Part shown: positions 1 through 11,300 of the stretch, one piece after another | Layout: each line of letters starts with the position of its first letter | Numbering within the stretch: the first letter of the stretch is position 1 | Assembly (NCBI GenBank): GCA_023374025.1 | Contig: SIJG01000043.1 | Coordinates: forward strand, 1,128,683-1,192,682 | Origin: Heterodera schachtii | Lineage: Eukaryota > Nematoda > Chromadorea > Rhabditida > Heteroderidae | Reading direction: 5' to 3' | DNA length: 64,000 nucleotides | Made by a program: the position numbers and the translations under genes | Notes under the pieces: generated by a model | What the model saw: the letters and a program-made list of their open reading frames with translations, nothing else | Database searches by the model: none | Told to the model about the DNA's origin: nothing

Positions 1-319
1 ATGTTGCCCAGCACTTTTGAGTAGAGAATGTCCAGCAGATTGATCTGAGAGACGGGGATGGGCACGCCGTTGATGTGAAATCTGCGCGCAGAATAAATTC
101 CGCCAAACCAAAGAAGCTTTTTTTATTTTATGAATTCCTCCGTTTAATTGAAATGGCAAAATGTTAAGCGTTGGGTGGAAATCCATTCCTTTTTGGCAGC
201 TCGACCATATTTTGAACTTGGCACAACTCAAGAGACTTGCCATAAAACGTCGGCCAATCGCCACGCCGAGGGCGAGCACCAGCGAACCGAGAAAGACCAG
301 CAGCATGTTGATCAAAGTG
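1..319 (-). CDS. partial unrecognised membrane-protein gene, two exons, runs off left edge
   Basis: Two putative minus-strand exons are visible. The first (319 down to 241) follows a good acceptor (CCTTTCAG) and encodes a strongly hydrophobic segment including MLLVFLGSLVLGVAIGRRF, a likely transmembrane helix with a basic stop-transfer end. It can end at a GC donor (ATG|GCAAGT). The second (81 down to at least 1) follows GCGCGCAG and is open in more than one frame, so its peptide is uncertain; one reading gives a segment ending INLLDILYSKVLGN. It is arranged head-to-head with the vitellogenin pseudogene. No family was recognised. The helix is seen in the sequence; the exon joining is inference. 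Confidence 0.3.
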
Positions 320-734
320 CTGAAAGGGCGAGGAGGAAAAGCAATGGATGGTGGTGGTGATCAGTCAGTCAACCAATCCATTGTAATGACTTAATTAGTG
401 CTGATGAAGAACCCACGTGGTTGCACACCAATCGAAGCGCCGGGGACAGCCGAGGGGCACTCAGACGGGAGAGGCAGAGGAATACGAGTTGGACACGTTC
501 AGCTGCTGTTGGCTGCGGAATGGCGCCGGGGGGGGGGACGAATAAATAACCTTCAAACAATCAGTCAGTCAAAGCAAAAGGAACATCTTCTGTCAATTTG
601 GGGTCAATCGACTGTCATTTTGGCCAATCCTTTTTTGTTCATTTGGCTGTTATCAGCAAAACATTCCCAAATTTCGGTCCCTTGCGACGACTGTCCGACG
701 CCGCCCGGGGGCAAAACGGACCGAAAAGGGGCCG

Positions 735-742
735 TATAAATA
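735..742 (+). promoter_or_regulatory. TATA box of the vitellogenin pseudogene
   Basis: TATAAATA lies 132 bases upstream of the ATG at 874, in a GC-richer context (GGGGCCGTATAAATATCGC). It is the clearest core-promoter match in the window and fits the strongly expressed yolk-protein family. Confidence 0.5.
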
Positions 743-873
743 TCGCATCGGAAGCAGAAGAGAGCACATTCGAACCCTTTTCCCTCACATTCATTCCCTC
801 CAGCTCCCCACCGACCATTCCGACTGATCAGTTAGTGATCGAAACACACCAATCAAAACAGAACAGAAACGAA

Positions 874-3069
874 ATGCGCACCGCGGCACTTTTGGTGCTG
901 GTCATCGCCTTCCTCAGCATTTGCACTGGCGGAATACGCCAGTGCAATTGGGTGAGTTTTGGCGGCTTTCAGTCGTCAGCGAATGCCAACATTGGCATGA
1001 GGTGAACACGCAACAATGGCATGGCTTACATAATTTAAAATGTAACAGACGAACATTGCGAAGCAGACAAAGCAGCAGCTGCTGACCCCGTGCCAATTCA
1101 GCTACGCGGACGGAGTGATCGAACGCGTGCAGTGCCCGCAGGAGGCGGAGGAGTGGTCGAATAATGTCAAAAAAGCCGTGCTGAACATCATCCAGGTAAG
1201 TGACTTGAATTTATGCCGAACTGCTTAAAGTTCATTTGTCAAAATTTCCTACTTTTAGTTGAACCTGAAACGGTACTTTTCCGTTATGGTGCACCCCCTG
1301 AATTTTTTTTTTTAATATTTTTTTCTAGGCCTATTTTTAGCGCTGATTACGAATCCAACGTTATTTTTTTGATCTGCCACAATTCACGTGAGCTACGTGT
1401 AATTTTACATGAAAAACGTGAAAATGATCTATGATCAATTAATAGAGTAAATAATCTTTAATTCTTTATGTGCGGCAATATGTACACGAAATATAATATA
1501 AGAAATTAAGCGCTAGGTTCTGTCTAAATGATCTATGATCAATTAATAGAGTAAATAATGCGGAATTTCTATGGCGCAGCGAAGTGAAACGACGTGAATT
1601 AGATGAATTTGAGTTGATGTTGGAACAGATCGCAAAATTTATGCCACCAAAATAATTTTCACGTTTTTCATGTAAAATTACACGTAGCTCACGTGAATTG
1701 TGGCAGATCAAAAAAATAACGTTGGATTCGTAATCAGCGCTAAAAATAGGCCTAGAAAAAAATATTAAAAAAAAAAAATTCAGGGGGTGCACCATAACGG
1801 AAAAGTACCCCTGAAACAAAACAATGCCCAGGGCTTGCACCAAAGCGGCGCTTCGCGTGTCGAACAGTTTCAACAGGAGGCGACGGGGCAGGGCAAATCG
1901 TTCAAAATCCCTGAGGTGATTGGCACTTTAGTCGTGGTTTGCTGATCAGTGCCCCCAAAACTTTGGTCAGATCACCATGGAAGGCGCGTGCCAAACAATG
2001 TACACCATCAACAAAGCGCAACGCTTTGGACAGCAGCAGCAGCAGTTCAATGTGACCAAGACGATCAACTTCAAAAAGTGCCAAAAGGTTGCCGACGTGG
2101 CCAACGGCTTCCAGGCTGATCAGCCGCAAGCGCAATGCTCACAATGCCAACAGTACGTTTCTTCTGTTGTTGACAATGCTTTGGCATAAGCAATCAAATT
2201 GAGGTATTGGGCCCAGCAGCAAAGTGATCAGCAGAACAGCCCAATTGATCAGCAGAAGACCAATGCGAGGCAAATGGAAGAAAGTGATCAGCGCCCATGT
2301 GCCAACTGTGACCCGAAGGAAGTGAAAGAAAATGAGGTGATCAACCGATCAATGGGGAGGGAGGGTGCGGATGGCTAATGGCGGGAGTCGGTAGTTGATC
2401 AATATGCAATGCTTTTAATTACAGTTGGATCGTTCCGACGTTGCCGCATCGCTGGCGACCCGGCCGACCAATACACGTTGCGCGGCTGCGAGTTGCGCTC
2501 GCGGTAAATCTACCGCAGCTGGAAGAGCGCAGAGGTCGGCACGGACGGCGCCGTCATGCAAACGGTGGTGGTGGCCAATTTGGAGGCAGTGGCGGTAAAG
2601 CCGAAAAAGCAGCAAATTCCGGCCATCATCGGTGCATCAGAACACGACACACTGATGTTCACCAATGACAAAGCGGTGGATGAGAAGCGCTTCTTTGCAG
2701 TCAGTGGAAGCGAAATTTAATGAGACGGAGGGGGGGGGGGTGATTAGTGGACAAAACAAGTAATTAGCGGCGGATCAGGACGAGAATGGCCAAGAAAAGA
2801 GGCCCGGCATATCGGATATTCCTAAAAAGTGTAATTCTCGGTTTACGACAAAATACTCTACACCTATTATAACTTTTCAGAATGGTGACAATGAGTTCGG
2901 CACGGACGGTAAAGGGTCGCCGTTCGCGCAAGTGCCAAAAGTGCAGCAGGCAAAGCAGGCGCTGCTCAAGCTGGAGCAGTACACGGAGAACAACCACAAG
3001 GGCATTGACCAGAAACGCCCGTCCAGCACTCGGGATTTTTTGACTGTTTCACGTTTTCAGGATCACTGA
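874..3069 (+). pseudogene. vitellogenin 5' fragment, disrupted pseudogene
   Basis: Exons: 874-951 (signal peptide MRTAALLVLVIAFLSICTGG), 1049-1195, 1259-1271 continuing at 1818-1915, 1971-2152, 2204-2336, 2425 to about 2700, and 2881 to a TGA at 3067-3069. The vitellogenin N-terminal lipid-transport domain is recognisable: EEWSNNVKKAVLNIIQ, then LNLKQNNAQG, then MEGACQTMYTI and NVTKTINFKKC, and later PKVQQAKQALLKLEQ before KGID. Breaks: a 538-bp MITE splits exon 3; the exon at 2425 changes frame before residues DQYTLRGCELRS; a TAA stop (2505-2507) follows directly. Only about the first 330 codons of a family that is usually near 1600 residues remain, and nothing vitellogenin-like follows 3069. 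An intact gene would secrete a yolk lipoprotein. Decay into a pseudogene is strongly supported. Confidence 0.82.
1272..1809. mobile_element. hAT-type MITE (GGTACTTTTCC family) inserted in vitellogenin exon
   Basis: A 538-bp element with long terminal inverted repeats (about 150 bp, beginning GGTACTTTTCCGTTATGG) is flanked by the perfect 8-bp direct repeat CCTGAAAC (1264-1271 and 1810-1817). Removing the element and one repeat restores an uninterrupted vitellogenin exon. The 8-bp duplication is the size made by hAT transposases. A direct repeat (ATGATCTATGATCAATTAAT) occurs twice inside (near 1424 and 1528). No transposase is encoded. Confidence 0.88.
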
Positions 3070-4001
3070 AGATGGGCATTTTATTTGTGTTGACCAACAA
3101 TTTCGCAAAAAAGGATTCCCTTGTTTTTTCGTCGGGTCCATCAAAGTAAAAAAGTGCCGGATTTGTAAAAAGTTGGAAGAGGAAAAAGAATGGACAAATT
3201 GAATTTAACAAAGTCGAGAAATGGTAATGCAAGTTGAGTTGAGTCGCCTTTATACTAAAGAAAAAACAAACGATCACAAACAAATTTTCAAAAAGTGTTC
3301 GGTCAAATTTGAAAATTCCTTCGATTTTGACATTTCGCTTTTTCGCACTGTATAAATATGCAACAATTTTCATTTGTCTACTATCATTTTGCACTTTTCA
3401 TTAAAGAAAATTAAAAATTGCGAAAAAAATGAATTTTTCAGAAAATTTTTTAATTTCTTAGGAGTATTTTTGAAAATTTTTGCGTCCATTTTTAGGGGTG
3501 TATCTGAAATTTTTTAAGTCAATTCTTAGGGGTGTATTTTCGTTTTTATTACATTTTTATTGAGAAATTTTCAAAAAATGTCGAAAAAGTGAAAAAAATT
3601 AGCGACAAAATGCTAAAATAGTGATTTCAAGTGACGATAGTGACTTCAGAATCGAAAATTTAATCTTGAAATTTTCTCGTAAAAAACTTACGAATTTTTT
3701 TAAATTTACAATTGAAGAGGCAATTTATTGACACTAAAGTGAACAAAAGCCAAAAATCTAATTTACATGATTTTTTGTTATCAATTTTTGGTTGAAATAT
3801 TTGTGATGATTTAAATTTTTATCAAATCGGTTCCGTGTATGGCTTTTTCAAAATTTGTGGAATGTTGATTAATAACATAAAAATTGGTAGTCTTCAAATT
3901 TAGCTTAGGATTAGGTCAAGCCATGCAACAACCTTTTTTTTCAAAACAGTTTTATGGCTCGTTTTTTCAAAAAAATTTAGGGGAACAAAGGGGCGGACCG
4001 G

Positions 4002-4370
4002 GACGACTGGGCGCCGGCCAACTGGGCGCCAGCCTGGTTGTTGGAGCATAACTCTTTTCATAGTTGTCCGAATTGGATAAATTTAAGAGCATTCGATAGC
4101 CCTATGTATTCTCTATTAGTATGCAAAATTTCAAAAAATTTCGTCAGGTTTAAAAAAAGTTATGGCCAAAAATTTTCGGAAAACCCAGTTTGTCTAGTTT
4201 TTTTGGCCATAATTTTTCTGAAACTTAATGAAATTTTTCGATTTTTTGCATGCTAATAGAGAATACATAGGGCTATCGAATGCCATTAAATTTATTCAAT
4301 TCGGACATCTATGAAAAGAGTTATGCTCCAAAAACCAGGCTGGCGCCCAGTTGGCCGGCGCCCAGTCGAC
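4002..4370. mobile_element. foldback element, about 370 bp near-perfect palindrome
   Basis: The left arm starts ACTGGGCGCCGGCCAACTGG and the right end is its reverse complement; the arms pair across almost the whole length. The interior carries the motifs CTATTAGTATGCAAAATTTC, AGTTATGGCCAAAAA and GGGCTATCGAATG, which recur in four other inverted repeats of this window. It is non-coding. No clear target duplication was found. Confidence 0.75.
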
Positions 4371-4589
4371 CCCCACCGCAAAGGGGGGGGGGGGGGGAGG
4401 GGAAGTCCGGCGGTGCCGATAGGCGCCGCCCGGAAAATTTTATAATTTTTAATGCGATTTGTTAACGATTTTGTTCAAAAAATAACAAGATTTTGCGATT
4501 TTGAGCCAATTTTTTTAAGAGATTAAGGCCGGCGGAAAAATTTTGCAGATTTTATACCCATTTTAATTCATTTCGCCATAAAAAGATAA

Positions 4590-4818
4590 GGTAATTTTCC
4601 ATTATGCGGCCGCACCCCAAAATTAAAAAAAGGGAGAAAAGCGCCAGTTTTGGCGCGCAACACTTTTAAAGGACAACGACGATCCATTCGATGGTATTTT
4701 AGCTCAAATTGCGGCTTTTATGCCTCCTAAATAATTTTTTTTTGCACAAAACTGGCGCTTTTCTCCTTTTTTTTAAATTTGGGGTGCGAGGGGTGCGGCC
4801 GCATAATGGAAAAGTACC
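4590..4818. mobile_element. hAT-type MITE, second GGTACTTTTCC-family copy
   Basis: A 229-bp element with arms of about 75 bp starts GGTAATTTTCCATTATGCGG and ends CCGCATAATGGAAAAGTACC. It is flanked by the 8-bp duplication AAAGATAA (4582-4589 and 4819-4826). The ends match the element inside the vitellogenin exon (GGTACTTTTCCRTTATG), so the two belong to one family. Confidence 0.8.
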
Positions 4819-5075
4819 AAAGATAAAAAAATTTATTCAGGAAATCCAGGTTTTTCATGCTGGACCCTGGATCCAGGGCCAGGTCGAGCTCTAGAAATTA
4901 CTGAATTTCTAAAAAACTCACGAAAAATAATAAAAAAGCCATCTTTTCGTCAAGTTTTCTTATATGATTGATGTCTGTCATGCATATTTTATTATTTTTT
5001 AGCTTTTTTGTCTCATTTTCGCTTTAATCTCTTCTATTTCCTCCTTCAAATTGCCCCATTATCCGCCATTAATTA

Positions 5076-7891
5076 ATGTCTTCTCCCCCCTCGCCAAATG
5101 CCCCCCTCATTTTGGAGGCGCAGGCCGATTTTGCTTTGAATTTGCTGCGCGAAGTGTCCACGGACGACCGTTCGTCCATTGTTTCGCCGTTTTCTGCCGC
5201 CGTCACTTTGTCCATGGTTTACGCGGGCGCCAAAGAAAAGACCGGCGAAGAAATGGGCCAACTGCTGGCAAATGGTGGGAATTTTCGAAATTTCACAAAC
5301 TGAAAAATTATGTTTTAGAATTTCGGTTTTTTGTTCGAATTTGGGTCTGGAATTCGAATTTGGCCGGAATAAATGCCAAATTCGTTATCAGCAATTTCGA
5401 AAATCCCAGAAGCATTATCCTCCTACTTTTGAAAACAACAATTTCTGTTCTTTTCAGTGCCCTTGAAAAATGCCGCACCTAAAGTAATGAGGGACAAATA
5501 ATCATCCCCTTTTAATTACCCTCCCCCACCAATCCCCTGTTTTGAATCCCCTCCCTATTCCTAATTGCCCCCTTATTGCTAATTGCCCCCCTCTCTTTTT
5601 TGTTTAGGTGCGCCCGAGTCGGAGGTGCACAAATATTTCGGCGCTTTGCTCAAATCGATCACAAATGGAACGAACAGCAGCAACACTTTGGAGACGGCCA
5701 ACAAAGTGTACGTGAGGAAAGGCAGCAAAGTGAAGGACGCGTTCAAAGAGCAAATTGAGGGAAATTACGGCGGACAGTTTGAGACGGTGGAATTTGTGGA
5801 CGGCAAAGGGACGGCGGAGGTGGGAAAGTTTTATTGGCGTAATGCGCCAAATCAGTCCCAAAAATAGGAAAATTTCATAAAATTCAAATTTTGGGGGTTT
5901 TTTTTTTGAAATTTTTTTTGAAATAAATTCTGCGCTAATTCAAAGTGCCCGTTTTTGAAATTTCTTAAAAAGCATACGGACAGTGGGGAATCCTTTGGTT
6001 TGCAAAAATTTTGTTTCATTAAAAGTTGGGAAAATGTTATTTTTCGCCTTCAGAAAATAAACAATTTCGTGAAAGAAGCGACTCATAAGAAAATCCGCGA
6101 TTTGGTCAAGCCCGACAATTTTGACGAGTACACTCGGTAAAAGTTTTTAAATTTTGTTTCTAAAATTCTGTGGCTTTTCAAAAATCTAAGCTTATTCAAT
6201 GGATAGCATACTTTTGGCCCAAAAACGTCGCCGGACAAAACATCGTAAAAAATATCAAAAAAAGAAAAAAAAGTTTTTGAATTAGGCTGTATTTGGCCTT
6301 CTGCGGCAATTTCAAAAGTCCGAATATTTATTTTTTTTAAAGTGTTATTTGATGGAAATAGCAACAAAAAAAAATGTAAAAGTTTGAAAATAATTATTTA
6401 TTTTTTTGCAGTTTGGTGCTGATCAACGCGCTTTACTTCAAAGGCACATGGGCGGACCAATTCGACTCAAAACTCACCAAAAAGGCGAAATTTCACGTGG
6501 ACGCGAAAAACTTCAAAAAGGTGGCGGAAACAAACATTTTTAAAATCATAACTTCATTTTCATTTTGTCCGTAAGCGACCAATTTTTTAGCTGGAAATGA
6601 TGTATTTGAAGGCCTATTTCATTTACTACAAGAACGCTCAGGTCGTTTAGACATTTTCATGAATTTTTCTTTCGAATTTGCCAATTTTTTGATTGTTTTG
6701 TACAGCTCAAACTCCTCGGCATGCCTTACAAAGGTGGAAAAGAGTTCATGTTCGTGCTGTTGCCCAGGGAACGCTTTGGACTGACCGAATTGTTGGCTCA
6801 ATTGGACGGCAAAAAGCTGATGAAACTGATCAAAAAGCGGGACAAAGAGACCGTGAAGGTAATGAAAAAACTTTCTAAGACTTTTTTCTTGAAAAATTTC
6901 TAAGTTATCAATTTTTTTTTTTTAATTTCTCGGGGTGGAAACGAGATGCTCCCATCAGTGCCAATGTGCCATGGCTTAGGTCGGTGACCCTGAAACGGCG
7001 AAGTTGGCATTGTGTTACAATTGTTCGTTTGCCATGTATACCCACGAAAATTAAAAAAAAAACTTTTCTTAATCCGTGAAACGATATGGGGAAATTGATT
7101 TGGCGGGGGGGGGGAAAACAGTGGGGGTCAACTGGGCGACTTTATTTTTTCAAAATTATGAATAAGAAAGCCTTCTTTAGATGTGGCAAATGAAATGATT
7201 TTATTCCTTGTTTTTTGCGATCACCTCTAAACCGTCTGCCAATTTATCAACGAATATTTACCATGATTATATTTTTGTATATTTTTTCTGTAACTCTTAG
7301 CAGTCGGTCCTAATTGTTGATCCCTATCCCAGCCGAACCCCTTCTTTTCCCAGGTGGTGTTGCCCAAGTTCAAATTGGAGGCCACGCACGAACTGAACAA
7401 CCCGTTGACCAACATGGGCATGCCCACCGCATTCACCGACAGCGCCAATTTTGAGGGCATTTCCGGCATGAAAACGTTGATGCTCAGCAAAGTGATGCAG
7501 AAAGCGGTCATTGAGGTACGGTGATTGCCCACAATTAGTGCCCTTATTTTTTTAAGTTTATAAGATGCGTTTCTATTCATCATATTTTTTATCCATCATT
7601 AAATAAATTTGTCACCATCGACGTGTAAAATAAAAAAAAGTCACCAGCCGGTTCACAGAAAATTTATACATTTTTGACCAGTTTTAGCTCAATTCTCAAA
7701 AAAAAAAAAAAACTAATTTAAACAACGAAATTTAGGTGAATGAGGAGGGCACTGTCGCTGCGGCAGTCACAGGAGGCGTTGTGGCGGATTGTGCTTCGAG
7801 CAAAGAATACCGTTTTGTCGCCGACCGTCCGTTCTGTGCCTTTCTGATTCGCGATGACACTGTGCTTTTCAGTGCGATTTTCCGCAAATGA
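5076..7891 (+). CDS. serpin (serine/cysteine protease inhibitor), 8 exons, 374 aa
   Basis: Exons 5076-5274, 5608-5819, 6054-6136, 6412-6520, 6591-6641, 6706-6858, 7354-7515 and 7736-7891 join in consistent phase to 374 codons, the usual length for a serpin. Core motifs: DFALNLLREV near the N-terminus, SIVSPFSAAVTLSMVYAGAK, a NALYFKGTWADQF strand, LKLLGMPYKG, and the C-terminal shutter region DRPFCAFLIRDD. The hinge EEGTVAAAV (residues 326-334) is the small-residue type that allows loop insertion, so the protein is probably inhibitory. Counting from the hinge puts P1 at or near Cys342. No signal peptide is visible in the first 25 residues, suggesting an intracellular inhibitor, though an upstream leader exon cannot be excluded. 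The start is the first ATG of the open exon. Inhibitory activity and targets are inference. Confidence 0.93.
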
Positions 7892-8387
7892 TTCCATCCC
7901 ATTTGTATTAAATGCATTTAATTTTATGATTTGTTGTCCTTTCCATTTATATTAAATACGTGTAATTTGGTAATTAATTGGATGATTTTAAACATCTTCT
8001 TTTTAACGCGTATTTTTTTTGATAGGAATTATATGTAAGAAAATCACAAAATATACACACAATATATGTAAAATAAAATAAAAAATCACGAAATTGCATT
8101 TTCAAAAAAAAACATGACTTTTTCATAATGAATTTCGAATTCTCAAAATATGTAGGGGAAAAGAAAATTATTTTGCCTTTCCTTAGGGATTCATGTCAAT
8201 TTATGTCATATAATTTTCATGGTAAAGCAAAAACCAAATCAAATTAAAGATCGCAGAATTTATAAATAAATGCAGAAAAGAGCAAATAATATTTTACAGG
8301 CTTTTTACATTATTAATTGGCCAAAAAAAGCAAATCAGACAAATCAAAACATATAATTAATCATCAACGAAAGCGATGGAAAAATGT
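7892..8387. other. AT-rich spacer between convergent serpin and ceramidase genes
   Basis: This spacer of about 500 bases lies between the 3' ends of two convergent genes. It is AT-rich, with ATTAAA-type motifs shortly after the serpin stop that could serve as a polyadenylation signal. Nothing else is supported. Confidence 0.5.
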
Positions 8388-11300
8388 TTATTCCAAATAT
8401 TTTGCATTTGCGTCGTCGTCCACCAAAACCAAATAAGGAAATGCCAAAATTGGGGGCCCATCCTTTGACAGCCCCCGGGGGGAGGGAAAATAGCGAACGG
8501 AGGCGCCGAAATTGTGCTGTTTTCCATCGCGGCGCCGTTTGATGTCCAACAGAGAGAACATAAGGAAAACGTTGTAACTGAAGGGGGAGTAAAATGAAAA
8601 TGGTCAATTAATAATTAATTATTTGATGAAAAATGGTCAATTAGTAATTTTTATGAAAAAAACGAATAAAAATGGTAAATTTATAGGAATATAAAAATAT
8701 CCCAAATATGTACAAAATATGCAAATATAAGTTTATATTATGCTATTCTAGACATTAAATTCGTAGAAAAGCATAAAATAGGACAAAAATGCAATTTATT
8801 TTTGGTATCTTTTTTTGAAAAACCAGTTTTTAGGGAGTATCTCTTTAAAAAACTTTTGTAGTTTTAAAAAAAATTCCAATAAATTCGAAAAAAAGCGCAA
8901 AACAAAGGTTAAGTATGAAAAGATGAACCAAAAAATTTAAATATTTAAAAACGCTTTTTTAAGCCCCGAAGGGCGTCCAAAAATTGCACATGGCACCGCT
9001 TTCGCAGGCCAAGGCGGGTAATTGGTAAAAGTTTTCAATCAGCAATAACAGCAGCTCGGCTAGGCCTCATTGCTCGCTGTATTGCCCGAGCGCAAGGCTA
9101 AAGAAACTGGGGAACTGCAGAGGGAACAGGCAAATGAATTCAAATATTATTATGGGTTGAAAAAGGAGAAAGAAGGGCAGAGAAATACCCACACTCTCTC
9201 CTCCCTTCTGCACTGTCTTCCCCTGTGCTATTTCTCTTACGCATATTTCTTTACCCTTTCTCTTCTCTCGCACCTTACTCTCTTACAATGAGAGGAGAGA
9301 CAAAAGAGAAAGTGAATTAATCCATAAGCACAAGAGACACGTGAGGGAAAAGAAGACATACAAAAGAAGAATTAAAAGAGATTGTAAAGGAATGTTTCTC
9401 TCTGACTTTCCTCATTTATAACTCATCATAAATCTGATTTAAATTAGTAAATATTTACCAATTTCGACTGTTTTCTTGTCCCCTAGGGTGGGCTATCATT
9501 GTGTACAAATTTTTGGAACTGCGCCTTCTCTAGGGAGGGCGCGAAAAATAATAATATTCAAAATAATATTTTGTGAAAAAAATAAAATTTTTTGTAGAAA
9601 ACTTTTCACACCGGTGAAAGGATGACAACCTCGTGAAAAGAATCAAATTTCATAGATTTTGAGGGACCAAGGGGTTAAACGCACAAAAATAGTTACTCTG
9701 ATGAAATTCCTTGGCGTGGCATAAAGCCCCAATCCAAGTGGTAGCTCATGCCGGATAATGGCCTTTTTGAAGGAATCAGTACCAGTATTTTTGATGTTTG
9801 AATTTTTGTGATTGGTTCAGGGGCTATTTTTGGTTTTTATCCATGATAAAAAGTGGGCCATTTAATCGCTTAAACATAACCCATTAATTATCTTATATAG
9901 TCCTTTTTAGTGACCAGGGTCATTGTTAATTCTCATTAAAAAATGGTTTATTTTCATTAAGCCTTTCTCCGGGAAATCTCCATCTTATGACTAGGGCTGC
10001 CAATTTTATGTAAATACATATTTTTTTCCTGGCTTCTCCATGCTCTAAATAGTAGGAAAAACACTTTCTTTTTTGTGTCGTACATATTTACATATTTCGG
10101 GATTTTCTTACATTTTGGTACATATTTTGGACTTTTTTCTTATATATTTTCATTTTTTTTTTACATATTTTGGGGATTTTTTACGGAAATTTTTGGAAAT
10201 ACACAAAAAAAAATTCAAAATTTCGGCAAATTTTTTGTACATATTTTCATATTTTTTTTTACATATATTGAGAAATTTTGAAGTTTATAGAAAAAATATC
10301 CACGAAAAATACCAAAAAATAAATTTTTAAAATACTAAAAGAACAATTTTTATGGCATTTTGTGCCTATTTCATACTTTACGAGAATTTTTTTTCCCAAA
10401 AAATAACGATTTAAAAAATTTTTATTTACATATTTGAGGTTTTTGTTACATATTTTGGGATTTTTCTTACATATTTATGTACATATTTGGACCACTTTTT
10501 GTACATATTTTTGGCAGCCCTACTTATGACTCTCTAAAGATAGGATAAAACAATTATGTAGCAATATTCCCTAATCTGTTGTGAACATTTTGAATATATT
10601 TTTGTCATTTTTTGTTGCATTTGAAAAAAGTTATTCAAATAAATAAGTGGGACATTACTTATTTGTCACCCTGTAGATTGGTAGTGTTACTTGTATCAAA
10701 TATATGTATTATAAAATTATTTCTATTTTCTCCTTTCGCTCCAATTTTCTCACTAATTTTTCACTCAGACCCCCATTCTTACCAGTGCTTGTTTTTCCCG
10801 GTTCCCGTTTGCCCTACCGGGACCGGGAAACCGATTTTCAAATCCGGACCGGGACTTCGGAGGACCGGGAATTCCCGTCACGGTCCCGGTCCCGCTCTAC
10901 TCTAGTAATTTGTAAGGGAAAGGGTCGTTTCGGAGCCAGCCCAAGTTTTTGGGTTATAACTTTTTTTTTTTTAGTTTCAACGAAATCAAAAATCTTGGTA
11001 TCATTCGAAAGCCCTTCCCATGCTCTATTAGCCTTACAAAAAGGAAAAAAGGTTTTCAAGCATCTAAAGATTATAAAGAAAAAATTTCAAAAATTTCGAC
11101 TTTCTGTAATTTTCATTTTAATAATTTTTGGATTATCTAACCGAGAAGCAATAGACATGTTAAGCTTGCGAATGATACCAAGATTGTTGGATTTGATTGA
11201 TAGTGAAAAAATTAACAGTCCAAAAACTTGGGCTGACGCCGAAACGACCCTTATTCATTTTGTAAATAGATTTTGCCGAAAAAAGAAATGCTATTCGGTA

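Larger units (their letters stand above)
3070..5075. other. AT-rich intergenic region between vitellogenin pseudogene and serpin
   Basis: No gene is supported. 3070-4000 is AT-rich sequence with many short A/T runs. The rest holds two inverted-repeat elements (4002-4370 and 4590-4818) and an 18-base poly-G stretch at about 4382-4399. Confidence 0.6.

Noticed and set aside
5455..5482. Extra serpin exon after CTTTTCAG at about 5457
   Set aside because: Exon 1 joins exon 2 at 5608 in the correct phase and with the serpin consensus; including it breaks the frame.
6930..7060. Possible tRNA-like or SINE sequence in serpin intron 6
   Set aside because: No cloverleaf or clear A and B boxes could be built; left unassigned.
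8965..9060. Minus-strand peptide ELLLLLIENFYQLPALACES as an extra ceramidase exon
   Set aside because: The exons on either side join directly in phase through a conserved GY-N motif; no good donor is present.
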